A stretch of 41,416 bases of DNA, taken from IMG/VR virus record IMGVR_UViG_3300034061_003581, positions 1-41,416 of that record; one strand, written 5' to 3'. The notes below the pieces were generated by a model. That model ran no database searches and was not told the DNA's origin. It saw only the letters and a program-made list of their open reading frames with translations. Source of the stretch: a virus. Shown here piece by piece: positions 15,701-23,928 of this stretch. Positions within the stretch are counted from its first letter, which is position 1. The number at the start of each line of letters is the position of its first letter. The translations under genes and the position numbers were made by a program.

Positions 15701-16294
15701 TTCAAACAATCTGATATAAATTGGGTAGTTGATGGTGATCCAAATGTAAGTGAATCACAAAGAAAAACTCTTGGATTGACAAAAGAATTGAAATACAGAT
15801 ATGCTTTTTCCAGCGGTGATTTTAATTTATTAGAACCGTTTAGGGTAACAAAATATCTTCGTGGATTGGCAAGACTTGGTGTATACAATTCAAGTGGTGG
15901 AAGTTTCAATGAAAAATACTTCACACCAGCATCTATATTGATTCAAAAAATTAAGACAGGTAATCCAAACTATCCAACAAAACAACAAAGACCTATTTAT
16001 ATCGGTGATGAATTAGTTCCACTTGAAGTTACGAATAAAACAACAATTCCTGGCGGAGCAACATTTGATGAAAACGGAAAACAAATAAATAATGCAGATG
16101 CTGTAGAAGTTAAAGTTGTTAGAAAGGCTGAAACACGAATAACACCGGCAGGTACACCACTCGGTCTTGAAGGTTCAAAAACTGATAGTGCAACTACATC
16201 AACTACAAAGACACCATTAAAATTTGGCGAAGGTGGTATAGCATACACTCCTTTACCAGTCCCAACAATTAAAATATCATTGGAGATAGGTTAA
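12740..16294 (+). CDS. Large unrecognised tail/baseplate protein
   Basis: A protein of 1184 residues with no family I recognise. The N-terminus (1-165) is beta-rich; residues 170-225 form a Gly-rich amphipathic stretch (S-F-L-G-E-G-G and V-V-G-F-L-G-E-G-V-A-W) that could be hydrophobic enough to touch a membrane. Three related helical modules can be seen around 283-346, 611-668 and 669-714, with a shared A..(I/V/L)Y.L start and an L.P....K....LG.....I core. The last 280 residues are beta-rich again. It lies two bases after the spike gene and abuts the LRR/glycosidase gene with no gap, so it is surely made with them. A tape-measure role is unlikely given its mixed fold and position within the baseplate block; a hub-associated role is more likely. 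Confidence 0.7.
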   Translation: MGISWNKNLVKLIPGSATEPDKYEIEIFQGDTINLLDYVVFEPGGTKNALNTWKLTLVNAAHFTDNGPTDPGDLSQFSDSFYDDSEVTQYASKYALDWNAEIKPIPLSIPSIIIDKFGILETSSAVFRVASEIEVWVNFGKKVPGDLILDPPAGKPTDEIKKLTIKIKSNSFLGEGGLLNGVTGSIDAFVTDSLKYVTSALTGVVGFLGEGVAWGISQVEGLYPSGSKGYNEEDAKQKLEEEKDREASLFSTVIGYPFTALDFLTKKQNASLIKSGLKALSTSAKIYQLYAQGKSTIATTRLLANLRTLLDYEKLSPGLQIKVANFLGTNPKTIKRIIWVVNKILEIEQMVSDGNYDALQDYVLREAENVKSLDDLPKELREFATGEAFSELSPGSVVNKKLQIVDKDNLKLIVENPSYRKTEGNNIVLNQIIIKSINKEGDFIPIKSISIGKITSPGFVDGFTANELFYDYNTTRDICTITIPNTYGSETGADPISSGLFPNGSMELKINVDNTKYQQQYEGTNPIRSGVIPFQIDYKFIGNSIPRLVYRKFNAATKVYEEVNEDLPHILDRGEEVTETISYDNVIPGSWAEQNFGQNPITLEQGFDIAKNGLAVYNLYKKKQFLSIFDAVDFKNLPAPVQTFIFSTAALIGIDESEIIRYYEVLSGAKNLYELSTKGFQHYNSLPPELKAKISKQLGVSEEVLGDVIPIAGDITDLISGKRFNGPGEKEKFAEGLFDKVGQSLLNKWGPNAEVWENYNAYDKKTGKVTPGGGTLDPKMKQTIALSLGFTNIKEAPKPHKDDPVSGKPITHTEVNGLAIIKCGIAIDKALKFKNSLAKGISVKNRLLQKYEQVKNSPNLIEDEALLTGVYDELVDTREDFEKEDFFNDIYDSAKELTEDPYADLLDSAGSLPPGVPGAGDPNWRQKYNVEDRYVVEDSTGAPPSGVKGVLQYGTYIIYTHPWIEDIGQNPETGLPVFTGTPPSGFLFKQSDINWVVDGDPNVSESQRKTLGLTKELKYRYAFSSGDFNLLEPFRVTKYLRGLARLGVYNSSGGSFNEKYFTPASILIQKIKTGNPNYPTKQQRPIYIGDELVPLEVTNKTTIPGGATFDENGKQINNADAVEVKVVRKAETRITPAGTPLGLEGSKTDSATTSTTKTPLKFGEGGIAYTPLPVPTIKISLEIG

Positions 16295-18493
16295 ATGGCA
16301 AAGGTTACATTTGAATTTGATAATGAAGGGTATATCAATGTTCGTGGTGAAAAATACTCTGCACTTGAAATAGTAAATGATGCAGGTGATACTGCATTGG
16401 ATTGGATGTTAGCATCTGATAATGCTGAATTAGTTGCACTTGCAAGTACATGGGGATTGACTCCAGATAAAGATGATAAAACTGGATCGGTAGAAGAAAA
16501 ACCTGCAGATGATCCTGAAAATGAAGGAAATGTAGATGAGGCAGTTGATAAGTCTGATACAGGTAGTGGTGGATTATCCAATGAAGAAATTACAAGTTTA
16601 ACTGATAAACTTAATATATTGTTTGGGTATAAAGTTGTTAAAGGTGTTGTTCAAAAAGATAAAAATGGAAAACCAGTTATAGCAAACCAAAAGGCCGCCA
16701 TTAAAATTACAGGTGGTGCTGAACCAAAAATACAAGCAGACGGAACCATTGATATTGCAGGTGATGTTACCATAAATTTAGTTTCAGGGAATAAATCATT
16801 ACCGTCTGTAAAAGATGGTAAATTTACTGTAAAATTTGGAATTATTGGTGGTAATTTTATATGTAGAAGTGTAAAACTTTCATCACTCGAAGGTGGTCCT
16901 AAAAAAGTCAATGGTCAATTTGATATTTCAAAAAATGAATTAACTTCATTAGTTGGTTCTCCAAATGAAGTTGGTAGTTTTTTTGCTACTGATAATAAAA
17001 AATTAACATCATTGGCAGGTGGACCAAAAATAATAAAGGGAATAACTGATACAAATAAAAGTCAAAAAGAATATATCTATGATGTATCTGGTTGTGGATT
17101 AACAACATTAGAAGGAAATGGAATAACTTCTTTTGGTCCAGGCGGATTTAATTGTGGTGGTAATAAGATTACAAGTTTAGCAGGTTTGGGTGTTGTTACT
17201 TCAACTGGTGTAACACGATTTGATTGTTCTAACAATCAATTAACATCATTGAATGGAATACCAAAACCTATAAAAGATGTAAAAACCGGTAGACCTGGTA
17301 ACTATTGGATAAGCAATAACATTCAAATAACAGTATTTCCTGTTAATATGGCAGATTTTGAAGTTGATGGCTTTGTTGCAAGTGGGTTATCATTAACATC
17401 ACTTTCTTTTGCACCAAAACAAATATATGGAGATTTTGACTGTTCTGGCAATAAAGGTGCAAAAAAACTTACAAATCAAAGTATTGGTAAGGACAGGTTT
17501 GTATCTGGCGGTGGATTTGAAGCTGATGCTGGAAATCGTATTGTAAAAATAGATGGTGAATTTATTACAAGTGAAGGATCATGGAAAGATAAAACTTATG
17601 ATGTTAATACAACATTTAAGAAATCCGAAACACAAACACAATCAGGACTTGCAGGGCTAGCTCCATTAGGTTCTGGATCAATAGGTGGTGTTGAATATAT
17701 TGAAAATCCAACTAAAAAATTAAGTTCTGGTAAACCATCTAGACTTTGGTTACAAAAATTCAATCCATCCAATTTGAGAGCTGGTTATACTGCACCAAAA
17801 GCAGTTGGCAAAAATCAAATTGGAGAAAACAAATATCCATTTGGTTCAAAAAACACAGGTGGTTGGGTTGCAGCCGGATTCAAAAATTTCATAAATGCAG
17901 GACCATTTGAAGGATCTACTAATCCAACGTGGGGTTCGGGACAACCAAATGGTTTATTTATAGTTGATGGGAAAAATTATGGATCAAAATTGGCAGAGGC
18001 AAAAAATCTAAATAGTAACAATTCTGATATGCGATTTTTACCAATGGTTGTTGTTAAACCAAATCCTAACATAATATCAGATGGGTATGCAACAGAGGTA
18101 AGACCAGGTTCAACTGATGGCATACTTAAAAAAGGATGGGGTAATATACAAGTTGGAATACCGATGTATAACATTTGTATACGAAATAATGCAGTAAAAG
18201 ATGTTCATGCATCATTCAAAAAGCATTCTGGATGGCCGTTTATTGGAATACTTGGATCTGGAATGTGGTTTGCTGGTGCAACAGATATGGATGGTCCAAG
18301 AACATCAACTACTAGTTGGAATATACCAGAAATTTCAAATGCAGTTTTGAATCATTTTAATAAAAAAGGTGATACTGTAACAATTATGTCAGGCGGTGAT
18401 GGCGGAGGATCAACAAAACTTGTTGTCAATGGACAACTAGTTGGAGGATCTTTGGCAGAAAATAGAGCAGTTCCAACTATTTTAGCGTGGTAA
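16295..18493 (+). CDS. Leucine-rich repeat protein with C-terminal phosphodiester glycosidase domain
   Basis: A 732-residue protein with three parts. Residues 1-58 are a small module, F-E-F-D-N-E-G-Y-I-N-V to A-S-T-W-G-L-T-P-D, also found in the next protein. After an acidic linker, residues 190-390 hold leucine-rich repeats of about 21 residues built on L-T-S-L-x-G-x-P and N-N-Q-L-T-S-L. Residues 485-732 follow the phosphodiester glycosidase pattern: F-I-N-A-G-P-F (531-537), N-G-L-F-I-V-D-G-K (552-560), R669, and G-D-G-G-G-S-T (701-707), with the closing I-L-A-W. The secreted protein at 1183 ends similarly (V-L-A-W). It is likely a virion enzyme that cuts a surface polymer, with the repeats for binding. 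The start codon follows directly on the previous stop. Confidence 0.78.
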   Translation: MAKVTFEFDNEGYINVRGEKYSALEIVNDAGDTALDWMLASDNAELVALASTWGLTPDKDDKTGSVEEKPADDPENEGNVDEAVDKSDTGSGGLSNEEITSLTDKLNILFGYKVVKGVVQKDKNGKPVIANQKAAIKITGGAEPKIQADGTIDIAGDVTINLVSGNKSLPSVKDGKFTVKFGIIGGNFICRSVKLSSLEGGPKKVNGQFDISKNELTSLVGSPNEVGSFFATDNKKLTSLAGGPKIIKGITDTNKSQKEYIYDVSGCGLTTLEGNGITSFGPGGFNCGGNKITSLAGLGVVTSTGVTRFDCSNNQLTSLNGIPKPIKDVKTGRPGNYWISNNIQITVFPVNMADFEVDGFVASGLSLTSLSFAPKQIYGDFDCSGNKGAKKLTNQSIGKDRFVSGGGFEADAGNRIVKIDGEFITSEGSWKDKTYDVNTTFKKSETQTQSGLAGLAPLGSGSIGGVEYIENPTKKLSSGKPSRLWLQKFNPSNLRAGYTAPKAVGKNQIGENKYPFGSKNTGGWVAAGFKNFINAGPFEGSTNPTWGSGQPNGLFIVDGKNYGSKLAEAKNLNSNNSDMRFLPMVVVKPNPNIISDGYATEVRPGSTDGILKKGWGNIQVGIPMYNICIRNNAVKDVHASFKKHSGWPFIGILGSGMWFAGATDMDGPRTSTTSWNIPEISNAVLNHFNKKGDTVTIMSGGDGGGSTKLVVNGQLVGGSLAENRAVPTILAW

Positions 18494-18517
18494 TTAAAAT
18501 AATAACAGAGAAATCAT

Positions 18518-21067
18518 ATGCCAAGAACAGTAAATGATATAGAACAAGATAGTGCTCCTGATATTAGGGTTGCTAGACGTGCACTGAATAGCAATTTACA
18601 GGATAACACTAAAATTGATAGAGTTTCTGATGAAGTAAAAGATGATCAATCTAATAAAAGAACTGATGATGATGGTGGTCAAGATAAATCAAAAAATCCA
18701 GATAGTGTTTTCTATAAAGGAGACGATAATACATCTGAAGGTAATGACAGTTCTGGTGGAAATGATGATAGTTCTGATGATGAAAACTTAGGTAATTTTG
18801 TCAGAGATTTATTCGGAGATAAAAAAGATGATGATGAGGAAATTGAAAAACCCGCTGATAGGGGACCAACAAATGAAGAACTTGATAACGAAGAACCCGG
18901 TGGCAACGAACAATCAGGCGAAGAAGCCAATGAAGAAAGAACAGGACAATTTGGTTCAAATGTCAATTCCGGTGATGACAATACAAACGATCCACAAAAA
19001 CAAGATGAAAAAGTTAGTATAAATTTCTCCCGAAGAAATAGAAGTAAAGGTGTTACAGTAACATATAATGGTGTAACATATCAGGTAGATACAAAGGGAA
19101 CCGAATCTGATGTTGATATGGGTGGTTTACAAGAATGGTTAGATGATACATTTACTATTGGATCAACTGTAATAAATCTTTCTGAATTTTCAAGTAAGTC
19201 TGATTCTGAAAAATTAGAAATTGTTAAAAATGCTTTGGGTGAATCTGGTACACCAACAACTCCACCATCTGGAAAAAAATACAATGCTAATGGACTAGCT
19301 TGGTTTGTAAAAAGAGATTCTAAATATGGTGCCCGTGTTAGTATAGCCGATCCAGATGACACGAAAAAAAGTATATTTTTTGATGATACCGGCAATATAA
19401 CGGTGAAAGATGTAACGTATACGGCAAAAGAAGTATTTTATGAAAACGAATCTGCAGTTGCTTGGTTAAAAAAACAAGTTGATGATACAAAATCAGAGGA
19501 ATTGGCAGCACTTTATGCAGGATGGGGCTTTACACCAGATGCACCGCCGGCTGATATACCGAAAGATGAAAACCCAGCAACAAATCCTGATGATCCTGAG
19601 AAAAAATTTGAACCAAAATTAAAAGAAAATACAACACCAGAAGGTGCACCAACAAATGTAGAAAATAGTGCTGCACTTACAACTGGAAAATTAAGAGAAC
19701 TTAATGGTAAAATTGTTGCTCCTGGTGCAAGTATCAATATGTGGGCATCACATATAGATTACAAAGTGCCAAAATATCCAACATCAACTGGATATTATGG
19801 TATTCGTGATCAAAAAGCAAAAACAGATGGATTGGGATTCGCAAAAGACGAATACAATATCGAAACAAAACTTGTTGGTGCTGTAAAAGTTTATTTTAAT
19901 GCTCAATGGGAAAAGTTAATATCCGGTACTCCAATTCCTGTTGCAAAAAAATCTGAAGATCTAAATTTAATAGATTATCCAATAATAATGAATTTTACAG
20001 AAGTTGGTGTTTGGAATAAAAAAGTTCCTTATGTTGCTGATACACAAACAGAACAACATAGAATGTTATACAAAGGTTATAGTGGTGGGAGGTATAATAT
20101 GGATAAATGGGGGATAGGATCTTACGGTGCCGGTGAAAATAAAGGTGGATTTGCCAATTGGTCTGAACAACCACACTGGTGTGGTATATTTACACAACAT
20201 TGTATAAGTCATGGTGGATATACTTTTCCAGGAGAACCTGTTGGTTTAGCTGCTGCTAATAAAATTAACGATGTATATTTTAATTCTTCACTTAAAAAAT
20301 TAAAAGAAGTAGGATTAGAAGAAGCAAGTGAATGTTTTGCCAATGTTCCAACTTATTTGGATTCTGCTGGCAAAAGTATTCCAGTTAAAAAGTTTTTGGA
20401 TAAAAAGGGATTTGGTGTAAAAGGTGGAAAAAGTGATTATTTTACAGATGTATATGGTATTCTTTTAGAAAGTGCAACTTATTCAGAGACAACTGAAACA
20501 GAAGTTGTTATGATTCCAGATGGTAATAAATTAAAACCAAAAAAGAAAACAAAAGTAAATAGAGAAAAAATACCTGTTGCAGTTCGAGAATCATTATTAC
20601 CAAATCCAATAATGGTATACTTTATAGGTGGTATTCATTTTACAAAAGATGGATTAACTTCACAAGGAAAAAAATTATTAGAACATTTTTTATCACAAAG
20701 AGGGTGGGAAGTTTCTATAATAAGTCGTGGTGGACACATTGAAGTTTGTCCTTATATTAACCCTGATGGCACTATCGCTCGTTTTGGAGGAAACACTGGT
20801 GCAAGTTCATTTGTTAGTAGAGACGGTGGAAAATTTGCTGCAAAAGGTAGTTCAATATGGGCTTTTAGTGGTGGTGCAAAAGCTGGAACATTTGTTGTAT
20901 TTACAAAAGTTGTTCCAAAGGCTGGATCTCAAAAAGTTGAACCAACAATGAACGGACAATTCAGAAGAACGCCGATTGTTGATAGTTATTATAGAAGCAT
21001 AGATAACAAAACCATATTACCAACATTAAAAAACGTTTTATATGATCAAATTGTTGAAAAAGAATAA
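18518..21067 (+). CDS. Tail protein with CHAP-like amidase/endopeptidase domain
   Basis: An 849-residue protein. Residues 1-165 are acidic, low-complexity and probably disordered. Residues about 166-235 and 284-341 are two versions of the small module also at the start of the previous protein; the second ends E-E-L-A-A-L-Y-A-G-W-G-F-T-P-D. The last 310 residues hold a CHAP-like pattern: P-H-W-C555-G-I-F-T-Q-H as the nucleophile helix, R-G-G-H740-I-E-V as the His strand, and later D-G-T-I-A-R-F-G-G-N-T-G, like the closing GN.G of CHAP. The Cys-to-His distance (185 residues) is much longer than usual, with an insertion in between (roughly 595-690). CHAP domains cut peptidoglycan amide bonds, so it could open the wall during infection. 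It follows the LRR/glycosidase gene by 24 bases. Confidence 0.68.
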   Translation: MPRTVNDIEQDSAPDIRVARRALNSNLQDNTKIDRVSDEVKDDQSNKRTDDDGGQDKSKNPDSVFYKGDDNTSEGNDSSGGNDDSSDDENLGNFVRDLFGDKKDDDEEIEKPADRGPTNEELDNEEPGGNEQSGEEANEERTGQFGSNVNSGDDNTNDPQKQDEKVSINFSRRNRSKGVTVTYNGVTYQVDTKGTESDVDMGGLQEWLDDTFTIGSTVINLSEFSSKSDSEKLEIVKNALGESGTPTTPPSGKKYNANGLAWFVKRDSKYGARVSIADPDDTKKSIFFDDTGNITVKDVTYTAKEVFYENESAVAWLKKQVDDTKSEELAALYAGWGFTPDAPPADIPKDENPATNPDDPEKKFEPKLKENTTPEGAPTNVENSAALTTGKLRELNGKIVAPGASINMWASHIDYKVPKYPTSTGYYGIRDQKAKTDGLGFAKDEYNIETKLVGAVKVYFNAQWEKLISGTPIPVAKKSEDLNLIDYPIIMNFTEVGVWNKKVPYVADTQTEQHRMLYKGYSGGRYNMDKWGIGSYGAGENKGGFANWSEQPHWCGIFTQHCISHGGYTFPGEPVGLAAANKINDVYFNSSLKKLKEVGLEEASECFANVPTYLDSAGKSIPVKKFLDKKGFGVKGGKSDYFTDVYGILLESATYSETTETEVVMIPDGNKLKPKKKTKVNREKIPVAVRESLLPNPIMVYFIGGIHFTKDGLTSQGKKLLEHFLSQRGWEVSIISRGGHIEVCPYINPDGTIARFGGNTGASSFVSRDGGKFAAKGSSIWAFSGGAKAGTFVVFTKVVPKAGSQKVEPTMNGQFRRTPIVDSYYRSIDNKTILPTLKNVLYDQIVEKE

Positions 21068-21079
21068 GGAGTTTTTAGT

Positions 21080-21508
21080 ATGAACACGAAGAATTTTTTT
21101 ACTAAAATAAGAGAAATAATTAGAGAAGAAATTGAATATGCTCTTGAAAAGAAAATATCTCAAAAGCAAACAAAAAAAGATGATATTTCTGCATTAAAAC
21201 ATGGTCTATCTATGTATAATGAATCACAATCAACGAAAAAAGTAGTAAAACCAAAACAACAAAAAAGTGAATTTGGTTCTATAAAAGAATTGTTAGCAGA
21301 AACAAAAAGAAGTCTTCAAGACAGTTATGAAATGGAAGATGAATTTAGCTTTACTGCAGATATGGCAGAAGGATTTGGAAATGAAAGAGTAGGATCGGCT
21401 ATTCCAAATGGCTACAATAAAACAGAAATACCTAACGAAGTAATGAGTGCACTTACAAGAGATTATTCTGAACTTATGAAAAAAATTGATGAAAAAAAAG
21501 GGAGATAA
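21080..21508 (+). CDS. Hypothetical protein, charged helical
   Basis: A 142-residue protein rich in Lys and Glu, with a helical N-terminal third (K-I-R-E-I-I-R-E-E-I-E-Y) and a less ordered second half. It has no membrane segment. AAGGAG stands nine bases before the ATG, and the stop is three bases before the gp25-like gene's TTG. I do not recognise the family. From its position it is probably a small baseplate component or assembly protein. Confidence 0.68.
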   Translation: MNTKNFFTKIREIIREEIEYALEKKISQKQTKKDDISALKHGLSMYNESQSTKKVVKPKQQKSEFGSIKELLAETKRSLQDSYEMEDEFSFTADMAEGFGNERVGSAIPNGYNKTEIPNEVMSALTRDYSELMKKIDEKKGR

Positions 21509-21511
21509 TAA

Positions 21512-22021
21512 TTGAGACCACTTTCAAGATCTGAAAATAGAATAAATTATTTTCAAAAACCTATAAACGAAGGAAACGCCACACAAGGTAACAAATTTGT
21601 TGGTGTAACATTGCCTTTTAATAATCCAAAGGGTATTTTCTTTCAAAGTAGAACAAATGTAAAACAGTTGTTTTCAAATGTGAGAAACTTGTTATTAACA
21701 ACAAGAGGTGAGAGATATATGATTCCTGATTTTGGAACAAATCTAAAAAATATATTGTTTGAAAACATAACAAGCGAAGATCAATTTTTAGAAAGTATAA
21801 AATCAGATATTGTAGAGGCATTAAATACATGGATGCCTTTTTTAACAATAGAAAAATTAACAGTTAATATAAATCCAGATACATCAAATTTAGCCGAAAA
21901 TGATCATGCGATACAAATAGATTTAACTCTAAAACTTCGAGAAACAACAATATATTTACCAATAAGACTATTTATATCTACAATAGGTAGAATTGAAATT
22001 GCGGCAATAGAGCCGCGGTGA
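21512..22021 (+). CDS. Baseplate wedge protein, gp25-like
   Basis: A 169-residue protein of the GPW/gp25 family, a structural baseplate subunit that connects to the sheath and is related to a lysozyme-like fold. The signature is L-L-T-T-R-G-E-R-Y-M-I-P-D-F-G-T-N-L (61-78) followed by I-L-F-E-N. The start is TTG at 21512, with GGAG seven bases upstream; no ATG is near that position. It precedes the gp6-like gene, an order that is common in contractile phages. Length agrees with the family, with a modest N-terminal extension. Confidence 0.93.
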   Translation: MRPLSRSENRINYFQKPINEGNATQGNKFVGVTLPFNNPKGIFFQSRTNVKQLFSNVRNLLLTTRGERYMIPDFGTNLKNILFENITSEDQFLESIKSDIVEALNTWMPFLTIEKLTVNINPDTSNLAENDHAIQIDLTLKLRETTIYLPIRLFISTIGRIEIAAIEPR

Positions 22022-22038
22022 AAATATAGGTGATAAAA

Positions 22039-23928
22039 ATGGCTTTAATCCAAAAAGATATTCGTTATTCAAATAGAGATTTCAATTCATTAAAAAAATC
22101 TTTGATAGATTTTTCCAAAAATTATTTTCCAGATACATACCAAGATTTCAATGAAACCTCACCGGGAATGTTATTTTTGGAAATGGCAGCTTATGTTGGG
22201 GATGTTTTGTCATTTTATACAGATGTTACACTACAAGAATCAATGATTCTGTTTGCTAATGAACGTCAAAATATACTTAACATTGCACATTCTCTCGGTT
22301 ATGCACCAAAAAATAGGGTTGCAGCAAATACCGTATTAGATGTTTTTCAAGTTGTTCCTGCAAAAAAAGTAGGTCTTGAAATAGTTCCAGATTATGATTA
22401 TGCAATGGCAATAGAACCTGGAATGCGTGTATCACCAACAACCGATGGAACAATTACATTCAGAACAATAGATTATATTGATTTTAAGTCTAGTAGTAGT
22501 TTTGATTCAACAGAAGTAACTCCATATGAAATAGATAATACAACGGGAGAAGTTACATTTTGGCTTCTGAGAAAACAAGCGAAAGCTATTTCCGGAACAA
22601 TTAGATCTTCAACATTTAGTGCGGGTGATCCAAAACCATACGATAAATTTACAATAGAAGAAACGGATATAATAGAAATACTCTATGCAATAGATACAGA
22701 AGGAAACAAATGGGAACACGTTCCTAATTTGGCACAAGATACTGTATTTGAACCGGTGTTAAACATACCAAGAAATGATTCACAATTAAGTAAATATAGA
22801 TCAGAAACACCATACTTACTTAAATTGAGAAGAGTTCCTAGACGATTTACTTCAAGACAGATGGCAAATGGAAATGTGGAAATACAGTTTGGTGCGGGAA
22901 TCAGTGATGTAGATGATGAATTGTTAATTCCAAATCCAGATTTAGTCGGTGGTGCTTTGCCTATGACAAATCCAAATTTATCGATAAACATAGATCCTTC
23001 AAACTTTTTGTATACAAAAACATATGGTCTTGCACCAAACAATACAACATTGACATTCTTCTATACAATCGGTGGTGGAACCGAAGACAATGTTCCAAGT
23101 GAAGTATTAAATAATGTTTTGAATAGAATAGTAATTTTAGATTCAACTGGATTGGATCCAGTGTTATATGGTCAAATTGTATCCAGTTTGGCTGTAACAA
23201 ACCCAAGACCTGCAACAGGTGGTAAATTTCAAGAAGATATACAAGAGATTAGACAAAATGCCGTTGCTTCTTTTGCTGCACAAAATCGTGCAGTTACAAA
23301 AGAAGATTACATAATCCGTGCTTATAGTCTACCATCAAAGTATGGTTCTATTGCAAAGGCATATATTACGAAAGATACTCAATTAACGAAGGATTCTATA
23401 TTCAATAGTGATAGAGTTCAAAACGATTTAGCTCTAAACTTTTATGTTCTTGGTTATGACGTAAACGGTAAACTTACAACAGTAAACAATGCTACAAAGG
23501 AAAATCTAAAAAATTATTTGAATTGGTATAGAATACTAACAGATGCAATTAACATTAGAGATGCTTATATTATCAATGTAGGCGTAAATTTTGACATAAT
23601 AACTTTACCTGATCAAAATTCAAACCAAGTTGTTCTTCGTTGTATTGAAAGATTGAAACAATACTTTGATGTAAACAAATGGCAAATAAATCAACCGATT
23701 GCAATAAGCAACATATACACAGAATTAGATAGGGTTCCTGGTGTTCAAACTGTTGTAAATGTTAAAATTAGAAATTTATCTGATACGAACTTGGGTTACT
23801 CTCCTCATGCCTATAACATAGAACAAGCAACAAAAGATGGTGTTTTGTTCCCGTCATTAGATCCATCTATTTTTGAAATAAAATATCCAAACAATGATAT
23901 TGTTGGTAGAGCGAGGTCATTCGGATGA
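22039..23928 (+). CDS. Baseplate wedge protein, gp6-like (Baseplate_J family)
   Basis: A protein of 629 residues starting M-A-L-I-Q-K-D-I-R-Y-S-N-R-D-F. The N-terminal block E-T-S-P-G-M-L-F-L-E-M-A-A-Y-V-G-D-V-L-S is typical of gp6/J proteins, as are A-V-T-K-E-D-Y near residue 420 and the long beta-rich middle. Gp6 dimers make the wedge ring that ties the baseplate together. The start at 22039 is favoured over the GTG at 22030 because AGGTGA sits five bases before it and the N-terminus matches relatives. The last four bases overlap the start of the next gene. Confidence 0.92.
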   Translation: MALIQKDIRYSNRDFNSLKKSLIDFSKNYFPDTYQDFNETSPGMLFLEMAAYVGDVLSFYTDVTLQESMILFANERQNILNIAHSLGYAPKNRVAANTVLDVFQVVPAKKVGLEIVPDYDYAMAIEPGMRVSPTTDGTITFRTIDYIDFKSSSSFDSTEVTPYEIDNTTGEVTFWLLRKQAKAISGTIRSSTFSAGDPKPYDKFTIEETDIIEILYAIDTEGNKWEHVPNLAQDTVFEPVLNIPRNDSQLSKYRSETPYLLKLRRVPRRFTSRQMANGNVEIQFGAGISDVDDELLIPNPDLVGGALPMTNPNLSINIDPSNFLYTKTYGLAPNNTTLTFFYTIGGGTEDNVPSEVLNNVLNRIVILDSTGLDPVLYGQIVSSLAVTNPRPATGGKFQEDIQEIRQNAVASFAAQNRAVTKEDYIIRAYSLPSKYGSIAKAYITKDTQLTKDSIFNSDRVQNDLALNFYVLGYDVNGKLTTVNNATKENLKNYLNWYRILTDAINIRDAYIINVGVNFDIITLPDQNSNQVVLRCIERLKQYFDVNKWQINQPIAISNIYTELDRVPGVQTVVNVKIRNLSDTNLGYSPHAYNIEQATKDGVLFPSLDPSIFEIKYPNNDIVGRARSFG

